64,000 nucleotides of DNA from JANXSF01 sp043745195 (GTDB taxonomy: Bacteria > Acidobacteriota > Terriglobia > Bryobacterales > Bryobacteraceae), in assembly GCA_043745195.1 (NCBI GenBank), contig JAYTTF010000262.1, positions 39,366 through 103,365 on the forward strand. Direction: 5' to 3'. The number at the start of each line of letters is the position of its first letter. Position 1 is the first letter of the stretch. The notes under the pieces are model-generated. The model made no database searches, had not been told where the DNA came from, and was given only the letters and a program-made list of their open reading frames with translations. Below are positions 8,028 to 16,609 of the stretch, in pieces. The position numbers and the translations under genes were made by a program.

Positions 8028-9332
8028 ATGAGCAATATTATTGTGCTGGGTGCCCAATGGGGCGATGAGGGAAAAGGCAAGATGGTTGACCTTTTCTCGG
8101 AGAAATTCGACGTGGTCGCTCGCTATCAAGGCGGGCATAACGCCGGACACACGGTTTATATTGGGGAAACCAAGTACGTCCTCAAACTGATTCCCAGCGG
8201 CATTTTGCGCCCTGGTGTTCGTGCCGTAATTGGCAATGGCGTGGTGATCGATCCGGGGGCTCTGCTTTCTGAAATGGCCACGCTGGAAGCGGCAGGCATT
8301 GCCGTGGACCAGCAACTGCGCATTTCGAATCGGGCGCATGTGATTTTTCCGTTCCATCCCCTGATGGAAAAAATGTCTGAGGCGCGTGAAGGACACGTTG
8401 CCATTGGGACAACCTCGCGCGGCATTGGTCCGGCTTATGAGGACAAGATTGCCCGGCGCGGCATCCGCATGGCTGATTTGATTGATACGGACGCATTTGC
8501 GGAAATGTTCGATTCTTTGCTGGCTGACAAACTCACCATTGCCAAGGCTTTCAACATTCCTGTTGATCAGGATTGGGCTACCATTCGTAAACAATATGAG
8601 GCCTATGCAACGCGGCTTCGGCCACTGATCTGTGACACCTCGACTTTGCTTGGCGATTCCATCAGGGAAGGGAAACGGGTGCTGTTTGAAGGTGCGCAAG
8701 GAACGATGCTCGATATTGATCATGGCACGTATCCCTTCGTTACGTCATCCAGTGCTTCAGCCGGGGGTGCTTGCACCGGAACGGGTGTTCCTCCAACGAA
8801 AATCAATGGCGTGATTGGCGTATCCAAAGCTTATATTACCCGCGTTGGTGGTGGGCCGTTTCCCACCGAAGCTCACGGTGAGGAAGGGGAACGGATTAGG
8901 AAAGCCGGCAAGGAATTCGGCGCTGTCACAGGTCGACCCCGACGCTGCGGTTGGTTCGACGTGCCATTGCTACGGTTCACAACTACAGTGAATGGGTTTG
9001 ACAGTTTGGTTGTCACCAAACTGGATGTGCTGGATATGCTCGCCGAAATCCCCGTATGTATCGGCTACAAAGTGAACGGCAAACAGACCCATGAGATGCC
9101 GGCAAGCATTCGCGAAATTGAGAGCATTGAGCCCATCTATAAAGTGTTGTCAGGTTGGCATTGTTCGACGAAAGGTACTTCCACTTTTGATGAACTGCCA
9201 GAGAAGGCTAAGACCTACTTGAATTTTCTGGAAGAGAAAACAGGGGTGGAAGTGGGCTGTGTTTCCAATGGGCCCGAACGTAGTGAAACCATTATTCGCG
9301 TTGGGTCCAAGCTGGAAAAGCTTCTGGGTTAA
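8028..9332 (+). CDS. purA: Adenylosuccinate synthetase
   Basis: PurA makes adenylosuccinate from IMP, aspartate and GTP, the first committed step to AMP, in the cytoplasm. The 434-residue product has the N-terminal GTP-binding loop GAQWGDEGKGK with the catalytic Asp, the catalytic His in GGHNAGHT, the IMP-binding GTTSRGIGPAY, the switch LFEGAQGTMLDIDHGTYPFVTSS, and the C-terminal VTGRPRRCGW. The ATG at 8028 is preferred over a TTG at 8019 because TAGGG at 8013-8017 is well spaced for it. The GT39-like gene follows after 3 bp. Confidence 0.97.
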   Translation: MSNIIVLGAQWGDEGKGKMVDLFSEKFDVVARYQGGHNAGHTVYIGETKYVLKLIPSGILRPGVRAVIGNGVVIDPGALLSEMATLEAAGIAVDQQLRISNRAHVIFPFHPLMEKMSEAREGHVAIGTTSRGIGPAYEDKIARRGIRMADLIDTDAFAEMFDSLLADKLTIAKAFNIPVDQDWATIRKQYEAYATRLRPLICDTSTLLGDSIREGKRVLFEGAQGTMLDIDHGTYPFVTSSSASAGGACTGTGVPPTKINGVIGVSKAYITRVGGGPFPTEAHGEEGERIRKAGKEFGAVTGRPRRCGWFDVPLLRFTTTVNGFDSLVVTKLDVLDMLAEIPVCIGYKVNGKQTHEMPASIREIESIEPIYKVLSGWHCSTKGTSTFDELPEKAKTYLNFLEEKTGVEVGCVSNGPERSETIIRVGSKLEKLLG

Positions 9333-9335
9333 CAA

Positions 9336-11027
9336 ATGACTGGATCGCGGTTCTACTCCGTCGTCGCCACATTGCTGGGTGCGATGGGTTGGATGGCGAT
9401 CACCTCGGTTCGGGATGAATCACAGACTTGGGATGAAGCCATTCATCTCTCCGCTGGTTACAGTTACTGGAAGACTGGCGACTACCGCTTGAATCCGGAA
9501 CATCCTCCGCTTGGAAAGCTCTGGAACGCCATTCCATTGCTGTTCAGCGACGTGCCGTTGCCGCTAGGCCATCCTTCCTGGCAGAAAAATCAAGAGTTCG
9601 AGTTCGGCCTCCAATTTCTCTACAACGGACCGTATCCGGCTGGAGATTTGTTGTTTCAAGCCCGTATGATGACGGTTGCCATAATGCTGTTATTCGGGCT
9701 GTCGCTGGCAATCTGGGTGAGGGCAAAGTTTTCTGCTGAAGTTGCCATTGTCGTTCTTGTCTTCTATTGTTTCGATCCCACGATCATTGCTCATGGACGC
9801 TATATTACAAGCGATTTATTGATCGCCTTTACCAGCTTTCTGGCGGCGATCAGTTGGTTATGGTGGTTAGAGCGGGGAAGATGGTGGCGGCTCGGAATTG
9901 CTGGTGTGGCCCTCGGTCTGGCTATGGCCGGCAAGTACAGTTGGCCATTTCTTCTTCCTGTATCTATCCTAATCGCATTGCTGCAGCGCATTCCCCTGAA
10001 GCGAATTGCGAAAGGGCTGATTGTTGTAGTTATGTTCGGCGCGGTGGTTGTGGCGATCACATGCGCTCCCCTGTCGTCGAAGCTAATCCCAGCAACGCAA
10101 AGGTATCGGAAAGCGCATCCCGAGACGATTCTCCTAAGCAAAGCCATTGAAGGAACCTACGAGTCTAAGACGACATTGGGCAGCATTGCAATGGCTGTCT
10201 CCCCGCGGTTAGGAATTCAGGATCATCCTTATTTGATTGGCATTTTGAAACATGCAAGTCATTCGCGAATGGGGCATCATGCCTATCTGTTTGGCCAAGT
10301 GTCGGAATCCGGCTGGTGGTATTACTTTCCCGCGGCGCTTTCGGTGAAGATGCCAGTAGGGCAGATTCTAGCATTGATACTTGCGATAGTTATTTGGGTT
10401 CGTCACCGGATTGTTTCGCCTGCCGGGTTTCAACTCGCAGTTCTGTTTGCAGTCTTGTATCTGAGCATTGCAATGTTTGCCGGCATCAATATTGGGGTCC
10501 GTCACTTGTTGCCGATATTGCCGTTTCTCTTCGTTGTTATGGCCGTCACTTTGGCGGACCGATGGCGCGTTGTTTTGGCAGTTTGCCTCCTACTTTCGGC
10601 CGCTGAAACGGTTTGGCGCCACCCCTATCATTTGTCGTTTATCAATTTGCTGGCTGGCGGCCCGGACCATGGCTACAAGTATTTGGCGGACTCGAATATT
10701 GATTGGGGGCAGGAACTTAAAAGGCTTCGAACCTGGAAAGATGCAAATTTGGGCGAAGACCACTTATGCGTCGCTTATTTCGGAAGTGCATCCATGGAGT
10801 ATTTTGGTTTGTCCGGATATCCTGTTCCGCACAGCGATGATTTGCCTGGACGAAAGGATGTAGATTGCATGGCTGCCGTCAGCGTGACGCTATTAGCGGG
10901 AGACTATGTAGGCCGGGACACATATGCTTGGCTGCGGGAACTTACTCCAGTGGCTCGGATTGGCCATTCAATTCACATTTTCGACCTTAGGGCAAGGAAT
11001 CAAGAGGCTGGAATCCTGAAGGAATAA
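9336..11027 (+). CDS. GT39-like polytopic membrane glycosyltransferase
   Basis: 563 residues. The N-terminal region has the PMT/ArnT-like signature: an acidic pair in the first periplasmic loop (DESQTWDEAIHLSAG) and the HPPLGKL motif after TGDYRLNPE. About ten membrane helices follow (for example around 20, 110-130, 145-165, 175-215, 225-245, 335-355, 365-385 and 390-425). Family enzymes move sugars from polyprenyl-phosphate donors onto proteins or lipids on the outer face of the membrane; donor and acceptor are unknown here. It starts 3 bp after purA. Its last codons (around 11006-11027) lie in a sequence that resembles the 3' end of the epimerase gene at 12151-12175, so the present C terminus may have been shaped by a local duplication. 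Confidence 0.82.
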   Translation: MTGSRFYSVVATLLGAMGWMAITSVRDESQTWDEAIHLSAGYSYWKTGDYRLNPEHPPLGKLWNAIPLLFSDVPLPLGHPSWQKNQEFEFGLQFLYNGPYPAGDLLFQARMMTVAIMLLFGLSLAIWVRAKFSAEVAIVVLVFYCFDPTIIAHGRYITSDLLIAFTSFLAAISWLWWLERGRWWRLGIAGVALGLAMAGKYSWPFLLPVSILIALLQRIPLKRIAKGLIVVVMFGAVVVAITCAPLSSKLIPATQRYRKAHPETILLSKAIEGTYESKTTLGSIAMAVSPRLGIQDHPYLIGILKHASHSRMGHHAYLFGQVSESGWWYYFPAALSVKMPVGQILALILAIVIWVRHRIVSPAGFQLAVLFAVLYLSIAMFAGINIGVRHLLPILPFLFVVMAVTLADRWRVVLAVCLLLSAAETVWRHPYHLSFINLLAGGPDHGYKYLADSNIDWGQELKRLRTWKDANLGEDHLCVAYFGSASMEYFGLSGYPVPHSDDLPGRKDVDCMAAVSVTLLAGDYVGRDTYAWLRELTPVARIGHSIHIFDLRARNQEAGILKE

Positions 11028-12153
11028 TCACGCCAATCACGTTGGCCAGGGAAATAGAGTCAACCGTATGGTGAGACTGAAGAGTTCTAAGATTGCCGCC
11101 AATGGGCACATATGATACTGGAAGCCGGCATAGGGCAACACAATGATTTCATCCAAGCATCCAAGCTAGAAATGGCAGTTGCACGACTTAACACAGAAAC
11201 AGATAAGCAGTTGAGATAGATGGGTAACCCTAGACTGACTAGGCTGCTGATCCAGAGGCGGCTGCGCACGCGAAGCACTTTACCAAAAGGTGACATTGCC
11301 ACGCGCTAGCCCCAATACTGTTTACTTAACTTAAGGATCTCCTGATGTCTTTTATCCCAAAAACGGCAGTTGACGCACCGTCCATAGATCAACTCCCACA
11401 CCCAACGACAGTTGCGTGGAAACCATCTGTCACCTGAATGGTGAGCGCTTTTTCGATTCTAAATTCAATCGAGGGGCTCGGCGTGGGATTAAGGTGCGGA
11501 GGGCTGTGAAATCCGGGACGGGGCTGCAATTCAATGAAGATGTTCTGCTCATGGAAGACTTGCAAAAGAATTGCAGCCCCGTCCCGGATTTCACGAATTG
11601 GACAGAAAGGGTGCCGGTTACCCTAAAAACGGCAGTTGAGTTGATGACAGTACAACGAAATGGCTTAAACAATTGCACTTGCCGTCATAGGATAACGCAA
11701 TAGCATCACCCAAATGGTGAGACTGAAGAGCGTGAAAGAGGTCGCCAAAGGGGACACGGTACCCAGTCCGCTACGCCCTAGCGCTCTATAGAATTTCGTT
11801 CAGAGTTCTGTTGCTTCAGGCAAGGGAACCATGTCCCCCGTTTGGCTCGCGATACCCTGATCTTCGAGACAATCAACTGCCGTTTCTAAGGTGAAACACT
11901 TTTCTTTGCCGAGGGGGTAATAACGCCGAAGTGGGCAACTTTGCGGCGGACAAGCCGGACCGTGTGCAGGAACGATAGCCGGTCTGGGTCGGGTGTTTTG
12001 CTGGCGGGGGACGATTTTTTTAGGCCAGCTAAAACTGATGTTGTCTTGCGTGCGTTTCCTTTGGCCGTTTTTGGGATCCAACGAAGTGGAACTTAATTCC
12101 ATTGGGAAAGCATTGGGTTTGTATCTACGGCCTGAGGGCTAGGTGTCGGACGG
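11028..12153. other. Gene-free 1.1 kb scar with epimerase-gene remnants and repeats
   Basis: No coding region is supported here. Two short stretches resemble the neighbouring epimerase gene in the same orientation and order: 11006-11055 resembles 12151-12210 (about 22 of 24 bases identical in the best part), and 12078-12120 resembles 12435-12480. In the intact gene these parts lie about 0.28 kb apart; here they are about 1.07 kb apart. That suggests a duplicated gene tail interrupted by about 0.8 kb of other sequence. The inserted part carries the box AAAAACGGCAGTTGA twice (11359-11373, 11625-11639), a near-copy inverted at 11875-11893, the box ATGGTGAGACTGAAGAG twice (11068-11084, 11714-11730) and a perfect 27-bp inverted repeat. 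Two open frames over the inverted repeat mirror each other and are artefacts of it. Confidence 0.6.
11506..11594. repeat. Perfect 27-bp inverted repeat with 35-nt loop
   Basis: Arms lie at 11506-11532 and 11568-11594 and are exact reverse complements. The arms are GC-rich in the middle (GGGACGGGGCTGC). As RNA this would form a very stable hairpin on either strand. There is no U-tract after either arm, so it is not a classical terminator. Its position inside the scar, between two copies of the AAAAACGGCAGTTGA box, suggests a remnant of a mobile or palindromic element. Confidence 0.9.
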
Positions 12154-13194
12154 CTAGAATCCCGAAGGAATAATCCAGAAGCTCTCGCGCCAATCGCCCT
12201 GGGCAGGGATGCTTTGCAGACCCTTGTACTTGCCTGCATGTGCAAGATTGAAACCATTCGTAATTGCCGTCATCGGTTCAAAACAGATAAATTCGCGGCC
12301 TTTATCGGTGGGCGCGTAAATAACAGAAATGGGGAATTTTTCTCCAAACAAAACGGTAACTTTTTGTTTGTCCCCTTCAATAGAGAACGACGCTTTTCCC
12401 TGAGCGTCTCGTTGCAGGTTGGTGAAGGCATCGTCAAACGAAGTGGAACCCAATTCCATTGGGCTTAGGAAAGGGTTGGGCTTAATCTCTCCGGTTGGCG
12501 TTAGCTTGCTGTTGAGAACAATCTGGTCTTTAGCAGAAGATGTCATCCTCCACTTTTCACGAGGAGCGTCGTGGACTTGATAGTAAGCGTGGAAGCTGAT
12601 GGAAACCGGCATTGGCTCCATCGAATGATTGATGATGTAGGTCTCACACTCCACCATTCCTTCCACCAGCCGGTAGGACATTTCAATGGTGTGAGCGAAC
12701 GGAAATTGCGCCATCCATTTGGGATACTTCCAGAACTCTAACCTGCTGGTGAGCCTAGCACCGCGACCGTCCGCTTCCAGTTTCACAACTTGCCACTGCG
12801 ACGCAAAAACCACTAAGCCGTGAATCGGTTGCCCGAATCCATCGTTCCGATAGTTATTCAATTCAGGATTTAGATTGTACTTGTCGCCGTTGGCATAATA
12901 CGAATTTTGATCAATCCGATTGGCCCAAGGCGCAAGAAACGGATTCCCCAATTGGGTTGGCTTGGCCTTAAACTCAGCAAGAGTCTTATAGGGCGACCAA
13001 AATACTTCTTTGCCATTGACCTTCAGCGAATAGGGGTTGTTCCCAAGGGAAGGAACAATGGACAGTTCCGTGTTTTTTGATGAATCGCTGAGGCGTACGA
13101 CTTCAATACCATCAACGGAGATTTTCTGGGCGGTGTAGCGCGAAGCGGCGTCGGTCATAAGTGGAATGAAAAGGAGAAATGTGTGGAGTTTCAA
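12154..13194 (-). CDS. Exported aldose 1-epimerase-like protein
   Basis: 346 residues of the galactose-mutarotase fold, with a probable signal peptide (MKLHTFLLFIPLMTDA). Family features are the substrate-loop NPFLAPWANRI (residues about 85-95), IHGLV carrying the first catalytic-type His, FHAYYQV carrying the second His, and a C-terminal Glu in FEPMTA. Mutarotases interconvert alpha and beta anomers of free sugars; an exported member could act on sugar ends in the periplasm, which is inference. The start ATG overlaps the upstream small gene by 4 bases. Partial copies of its 3' end lie in the 1.1 kb scar beyond the stop codon. Confidence 0.85.
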   Translation of the reverse strand: MKLHTFLLFIPLMTDAASRYTAQKISVDGIEVVRLSDSSKNTELSIVPSLGNNPYSLKVNGKEVFWSPYKTLAEFKAKPTQLGNPFLAPWANRIDQNSYYANGDKYNLNPELNNYRNDGFGQPIHGLVVFASQWQVVKLEADGRGARLTSRLEFWKYPKWMAQFPFAHTIEMSYRLVEGMVECETYIINHSMEPMPVSISFHAYYQVHDAPREKWRMTSSAKDQIVLNSKLTPTGEIKPNPFLSPMELGSTSFDDAFTNLQRDAQGKASFSIEGDKQKVTVLFGEKFPISVIYAPTDKGREFICFEPMTAITNGFNLAHAGKYKGLQSIPAQGDWRESFWIIPSGF

Positions 13195-13595
13195 GGGTCG
13201 TATCGTTCCCGAAGATCGAGTTCAGTTTCTTCCTGGCAGCACCAGCAAATGCCCGGAGTATAGGTTCGAATCGAACAAATATCGCACCAATAGGTAACGA
13301 AGAGTTTTTGATTGTTCTTCAGAACAACCATGGATTTTGTATGGATCGGACCAACGTTGAAGATGCCTGAACCTTCAAGCTTCCCGGAAAGCTGGAAAAT
13401 CAGCCCAAGCACTCTTTTGTCCAGGAGAACGCCCATGGTCGGCTCGTCGCCAGAAAGTAGGGTCTTCTTGTTTTCAGTTTCAAGAAGAGGCTTGCCTGAA
13501 ACTAGCCGCAAGGTGCCCTGGATGGATTCCACTAAAGAGAAAGCTGAAAGGGGTAGCCATGAAAGAGCAATGGGAAAAAACGATCGCCTATGCAT
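13191..13595 (-). CDS. Small secreted Cys-rich protein, possible metal site
   Basis: 134 residues, family not recognised. Translation starts behind an almost perfect Shine-Dalgarno (AAGGAGG, 5 bases before the ATG at 13595). A signal peptide (MHRRSFFPIALSWLPLSAFS) is followed by a domain of about 70 residues and a C-terminal cluster WCDICSIRTYTPGICWCC. The CxxC...CxCC arrangement could bind zinc or form disulfides. It lies 43 bp downstream of the BY-kinase gene and overlaps the epimerase gene, so it probably belongs to the exopolysaccharide operon. Its role there is unknown. Confidence 0.7.
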   Translation of the reverse strand: MHRRSFFPIALSWLPLSAFSLVESIQGTLRLVSGKPLLETENKKTLLSGDEPTMGVLLDKRVLGLIFQLSGKLEGSGIFNVGPIHTKSMVVLKNNQKLFVTYWCDICSIRTYTPGICWCCQEETELDLRERYDP

Positions 13596-13638
13596 GACTA
13601 CCTCCTTATTATGGTTTCAAACTGCAGATTTGATTCTA

Positions 13639-14802
13639 CTATTCGTCGTCGTCGTATTCATCTTTGAGCGCAGCCTTTTTAGGAGCTGCCTTGGTGGTAG
13701 ATTGCAATAGCTCTTCGTCCTCAGGGGCTTCCGTTGGGGTTGAATAGTAATACGAGTGATAGTAGGTGTACTTGGAGTAGAGTTCGCCTCTGCGGGCTCC
13801 GTTCACAGCGATTCCGAGCACGTTGTTTTCGCAAAGTGATTGTAATGCTCGAGTTACGGAATCGATGGTTGTGGTGCCAATGCGCACAACCAACAAAGTG
13901 CCGTGACACATTGTGGAAAGTAGATTCGCATCCGCTGCGAATAACAATGGAGGGCTGTCTAGAATGACCCAGTTGAAAAGCTCTGGAAGGCGGTCGAGAA
14001 GAACTTTCACTTCCTGAAGGTTTAGAAGTTCAAGAGGGTTCAACACTGCCTCACCAGCGGGCATCAGGAACAAGTTTGTGCCGGCCACGCGCTTGATGAT
14101 CTGATGCAGTTCTGCCCTACCTAAAAGATAATCGGTAATTCCAGGGGAACGATCAATCTGAAATAGTGAGTGGATGATGGGGCGGCGGAAATCGAAATCG
14201 GCAAGTAGCGTATTGTTCCCTGCCAAGTGCGATTCCGCAAGCGCGAGATTGACCGCAGTAAAGGATTTGCCTTCAGCAGGAGAAGCGCTAGTGACGACGC
14301 AGGTGTGAATGGGCTGCAAACTCTGCAGGTGGTTCAATCTGGTTCTTAAAGTGCGAAACTCTTCACTCGGGGCATCGTGAGGTTTCGTGGCGTCGATCAG
14401 ATGGGAATCGGCGAGAGGCTGAAAGGGCACTTCTTCAATTCGATCTAACAAATCGTCCAGGCTAATCCCCTGTGCCTGTGGCATCTGGAATTTAACCCGT
14501 CCGGTGGGAGGCGCTACGCTTTGACCAGTCGATGTCTGAAAATTTGGAGCCTGCCCATAAGCATAATCAGGACCATTTCTTTGAAGAACGGCTGGACCAT
14601 GGAGTTCTTGTCGTTGTGAATCGTAGTTGACTGCAGCACCGTCTGGTGGAGCTGCTTGTGGCGGATAGGCGGCAAGCACTTGCTCCAAGTGGCTTCCTCT
14701 AGTGGGTGAGCCTACGTTCTGGGAAGCTGGAGGCTTCGGTGGGGGGGGCGGGAATCCGGGCCGTTGTTCGGCTTTTTTTAATGCGTCGTGTACTCTGCTC
14801 AT
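13639..14802 (-). CDS. BY-kinase (CpsD/CapB-type tyrosine autokinase)
   Basis: 387 residues. After a Pro/Gln-rich N-terminal linker of about 100 residues comes the P-loop ATPase core: Walker A in SASPAEGKSFTAVNLA, Walker A' in LLADFDFRRP, and Walker B in WVILDSPPLL. The C-terminal tail has a tyrosine cluster (YSKYTYYHSYYY), the usual autophosphorylation site of bacterial tyrosine kinases, followed by an acidic end (DDDE). Such kinases sit under the membrane, are activated by a Wzz-type partner, and control polysaccharide polymerisation and export. The Wzz-like gene is directly upstream (61 bp), so this is a split two-gene arrangement as in Gram-positives rather than a Wzc fusion. Confidence 0.92.
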   Translation of the reverse strand: MSRVHDALKKAEQRPGFPPPPPKPPASQNVGSPTRGSHLEQVLAAYPPQAAPPDGAAVNYDSQRQELHGPAVLQRNGPDYAYGQAPNFQTSTGQSVAPPTGRVKFQMPQAQGISLDDLLDRIEEVPFQPLADSHLIDATKPHDAPSEEFRTLRTRLNHLQSLQPIHTCVVTSASPAEGKSFTAVNLALAESHLAGNNTLLADFDFRRPIIHSLFQIDRSPGITDYLLGRAELHQIIKRVAGTNLFLMPAGEAVLNPLELLNLQEVKVLLDRLPELFNWVILDSPPLLFAADANLLSTMCHGTLLVVRIGTTTIDSVTRALQSLCENNVLGIAVNGARRGELYSKYTYYHSYYYSTPTEAPEDEELLQSTTKAAPKKAALKDEYDDDE

Positions 14803-14863
14803 TCCAATGCCTTCTCTTTATTTATGTTAACAAGTTGCTGACAATTGGGCCTTGGCTGGTGAT

Positions 14864-16552
14864 TTAAGGCCGGGTTGACATGTAGTAAAAAACGGAGGAG
14901 AGCATAATGCCGATTCCCACGAAACTTGCTGTTGACCAAGCGACCAAGGTTAATCTTCGTCGGCGTCGAACAACCAAATCATTTTCCAATAAGGGAATGC
15001 AGCCAAGGATTGTCAGTTGCGTATAAGTTCTAACGTCCTTCAGGTTTTTCAGGGCTGTGTCTTTCAGTTCCCGGGCACCAGCAAGAAATAGGCCTAGTAG
15101 CAATCCGGCTGCAGTTCCTGCGCCGACGATTAACGCCCGATTGGGTTCGCTCGGACTTAGGGGAAGGGAAGCGGGATCGAGCATTTCCAAGGTTTCGCCC
15201 TGCTTACGCCCGGTCACGATCGTGGCTCGCTCTGAGATTGCTTTCTTTTCGCTGAGTTCTTTGTAGCTGCTCTTAGCTTGATCGTAGTCGCGCGTTAATT
15301 CCTGGTATTTCTGATCGGAAAGCGGAGTTGCATCGAGACGTGATTGGAATTGCTTTGCTGTTCCATTGATACGGCTCGTTTCTTTGACATATTCGTCTAA
15401 TTCCTGGTCCTTAGATTTCAAGAGAGCTTCAATTTGAGCAGCCTGTCCTTCAAGAGCCTTGGCCTCTTTACTCATTGGAGCAATTTTTCTTGCTTCCGGT
15501 TTTGGGCTGGAAACTAACTCCCTGGCTTTGGCGATTTCATCGTCTTTTTGAATTTGATCCCGCTGACGTCTTGCAATTGCCAAAAGTCCTTCAAATCGCC
15601 TCACATCCGGATGGTTTTCTGTCCAGTGTTCCTTTGCCTGAAGAAGATTATTTTCAAGAAGCTGAACTTCTCTTTCTTTTTCAACTAATTTATCATTGCG
15701 CTTTTCCATTGCTGCTATTGATGCCGGAGATTCGATAGGGCTCTTGGCGGCGGTCAGTTGATCCCTGGCAATTCTCAACTGCGTCTCCAACATCAGTTTT
15801 TCCTGATTGACACGATTGATTCCTGCGTTCAAATTACTCATACGCGTTTCCATAGATTGGAGCGTCGAAAGATTTGAGGTCCGGTCATCCGGAAGGCGGC
15901 CGGCGTTGGCAATTCGGAACTGTGCCCAGTTATTTTCGATTGAGTCCAACTTTTTACGTGCAGTTTCCAGTTCTTCTTTTAGAAAGTCCGTTGCTGCCTG
16001 TCCCTGCGTCAGAGATTCTCGAGTATTCTCAGAAAGGAATCTGCCCACTAGATCCTGGCAGACTCGTTGCGCAATGTAACGGTTATCGTACGCAAAGGAA
16101 ACCTGAAACGAACCATAGTTCCTTTTTTCCCCAACAACGGCATTCCCTGACAAACCAGTAACCCCGCCGATCTTAATATACTTGTTCCTCATTTCTTCGA
16201 TCAGATCTTCAATGGGAAGCCGTTTGATTTCTTTCGGATACAATCCGTAAGTCTGAATGATATTGGTGAGCGTTGCCCGGCTGAGAATGTTTTGCGCCAT
16301 CGAACTGATGCGCTGTGACATATCCACGTTGATGTTGGACACAACCAACTTTTCGGAGATTTGAGGAGGGGTAACACGAATAGCTGCTGCTGACACGAAA
16401 GTGTCTGGCCACAGGAAAGCTGCCACCACCGATATCACCAAACCCGCAAAGGCGGGGCCAAAAATCCAAGCTTTATGTCGGCGGGCAGAGTCGACGTAAT
16501 CGTCGAAATCCATAGCCCGTCGATTGACCGGAATAAAATCTGATCCTTGCAT
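14864..16552 (-). CDS. Wzz/GumC-like polysaccharide co-polymerase
   Basis: 562 residues with a Wzz N-terminal domain (DFDDYVDSARRHKAWIFGPAF), a first membrane helix at about residues 32-52, a long coiled-coil periplasmic region (about 170-430), the Pro-rich segment before the second helix (DPASLPLSPSEPNRALIVG) and a second helix at about 470-490. A further hydrophobic segment at the C terminus (about 538-558) gives a third helix, an extra relative to classical Wzz. It sets chain length and works with the BY-kinase and the Wza-like exporter encoded on either side. No kinase domain is fused. Confidence 0.9.
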   Translation of the reverse strand: MQGSDFIPVNRRAMDFDDYVDSARRHKAWIFGPAFAGLVISVVAAFLWPDTFVSAAAIRVTPPQISEKLVVSNINVDMSQRISSMAQNILSRATLTNIIQTYGLYPKEIKRLPIEDLIEEMRNKYIKIGGVTGLSGNAVVGEKRNYGSFQVSFAYDNRYIAQRVCQDLVGRFLSENTRESLTQGQAATDFLKEELETARKKLDSIENNWAQFRIANAGRLPDDRTSNLSTLQSMETRMSNLNAGINRVNQEKLMLETQLRIARDQLTAAKSPIESPASIAAMEKRNDKLVEKEREVQLLENNLLQAKEHWTENHPDVRRFEGLLAIARRQRDQIQKDDEIAKARELVSSPKPEARKIAPMSKEAKALEGQAAQIEALLKSKDQELDEYVKETSRINGTAKQFQSRLDATPLSDQKYQELTRDYDQAKSSYKELSEKKAISERATIVTGRKQGETLEMLDPASLPLSPSEPNRALIVGAGTAAGLLLGLFLAGARELKDTALKNLKDVRTYTQLTILGCIPLLENDLVVRRRRRLTLVAWSTASFVGIGIMLSSVFYYMSTRP

Positions 16553-16609
16553 ATTACATTTCTCCGAGTTTCTTATAAAAAGTACTAATACTAATGATGG
16601 GCGTGCAAC

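Noticed and set aside
11416..11703. Open frames on both strands over the 27-bp inverted repeat (11416-11703 plus, 11430-11678 minus)
   Set aside because: They mirror each other because of the palindrome; no ribosome binding site, no recognisable protein features.
11800..12102. A 100-codon minus-strand frame in the gene-free scar
   Set aside because: Its first residues resemble part of the epimerase because of the duplicated fragment; the rest is basic low-complexity sequence, so it is a remnant and not a gene.
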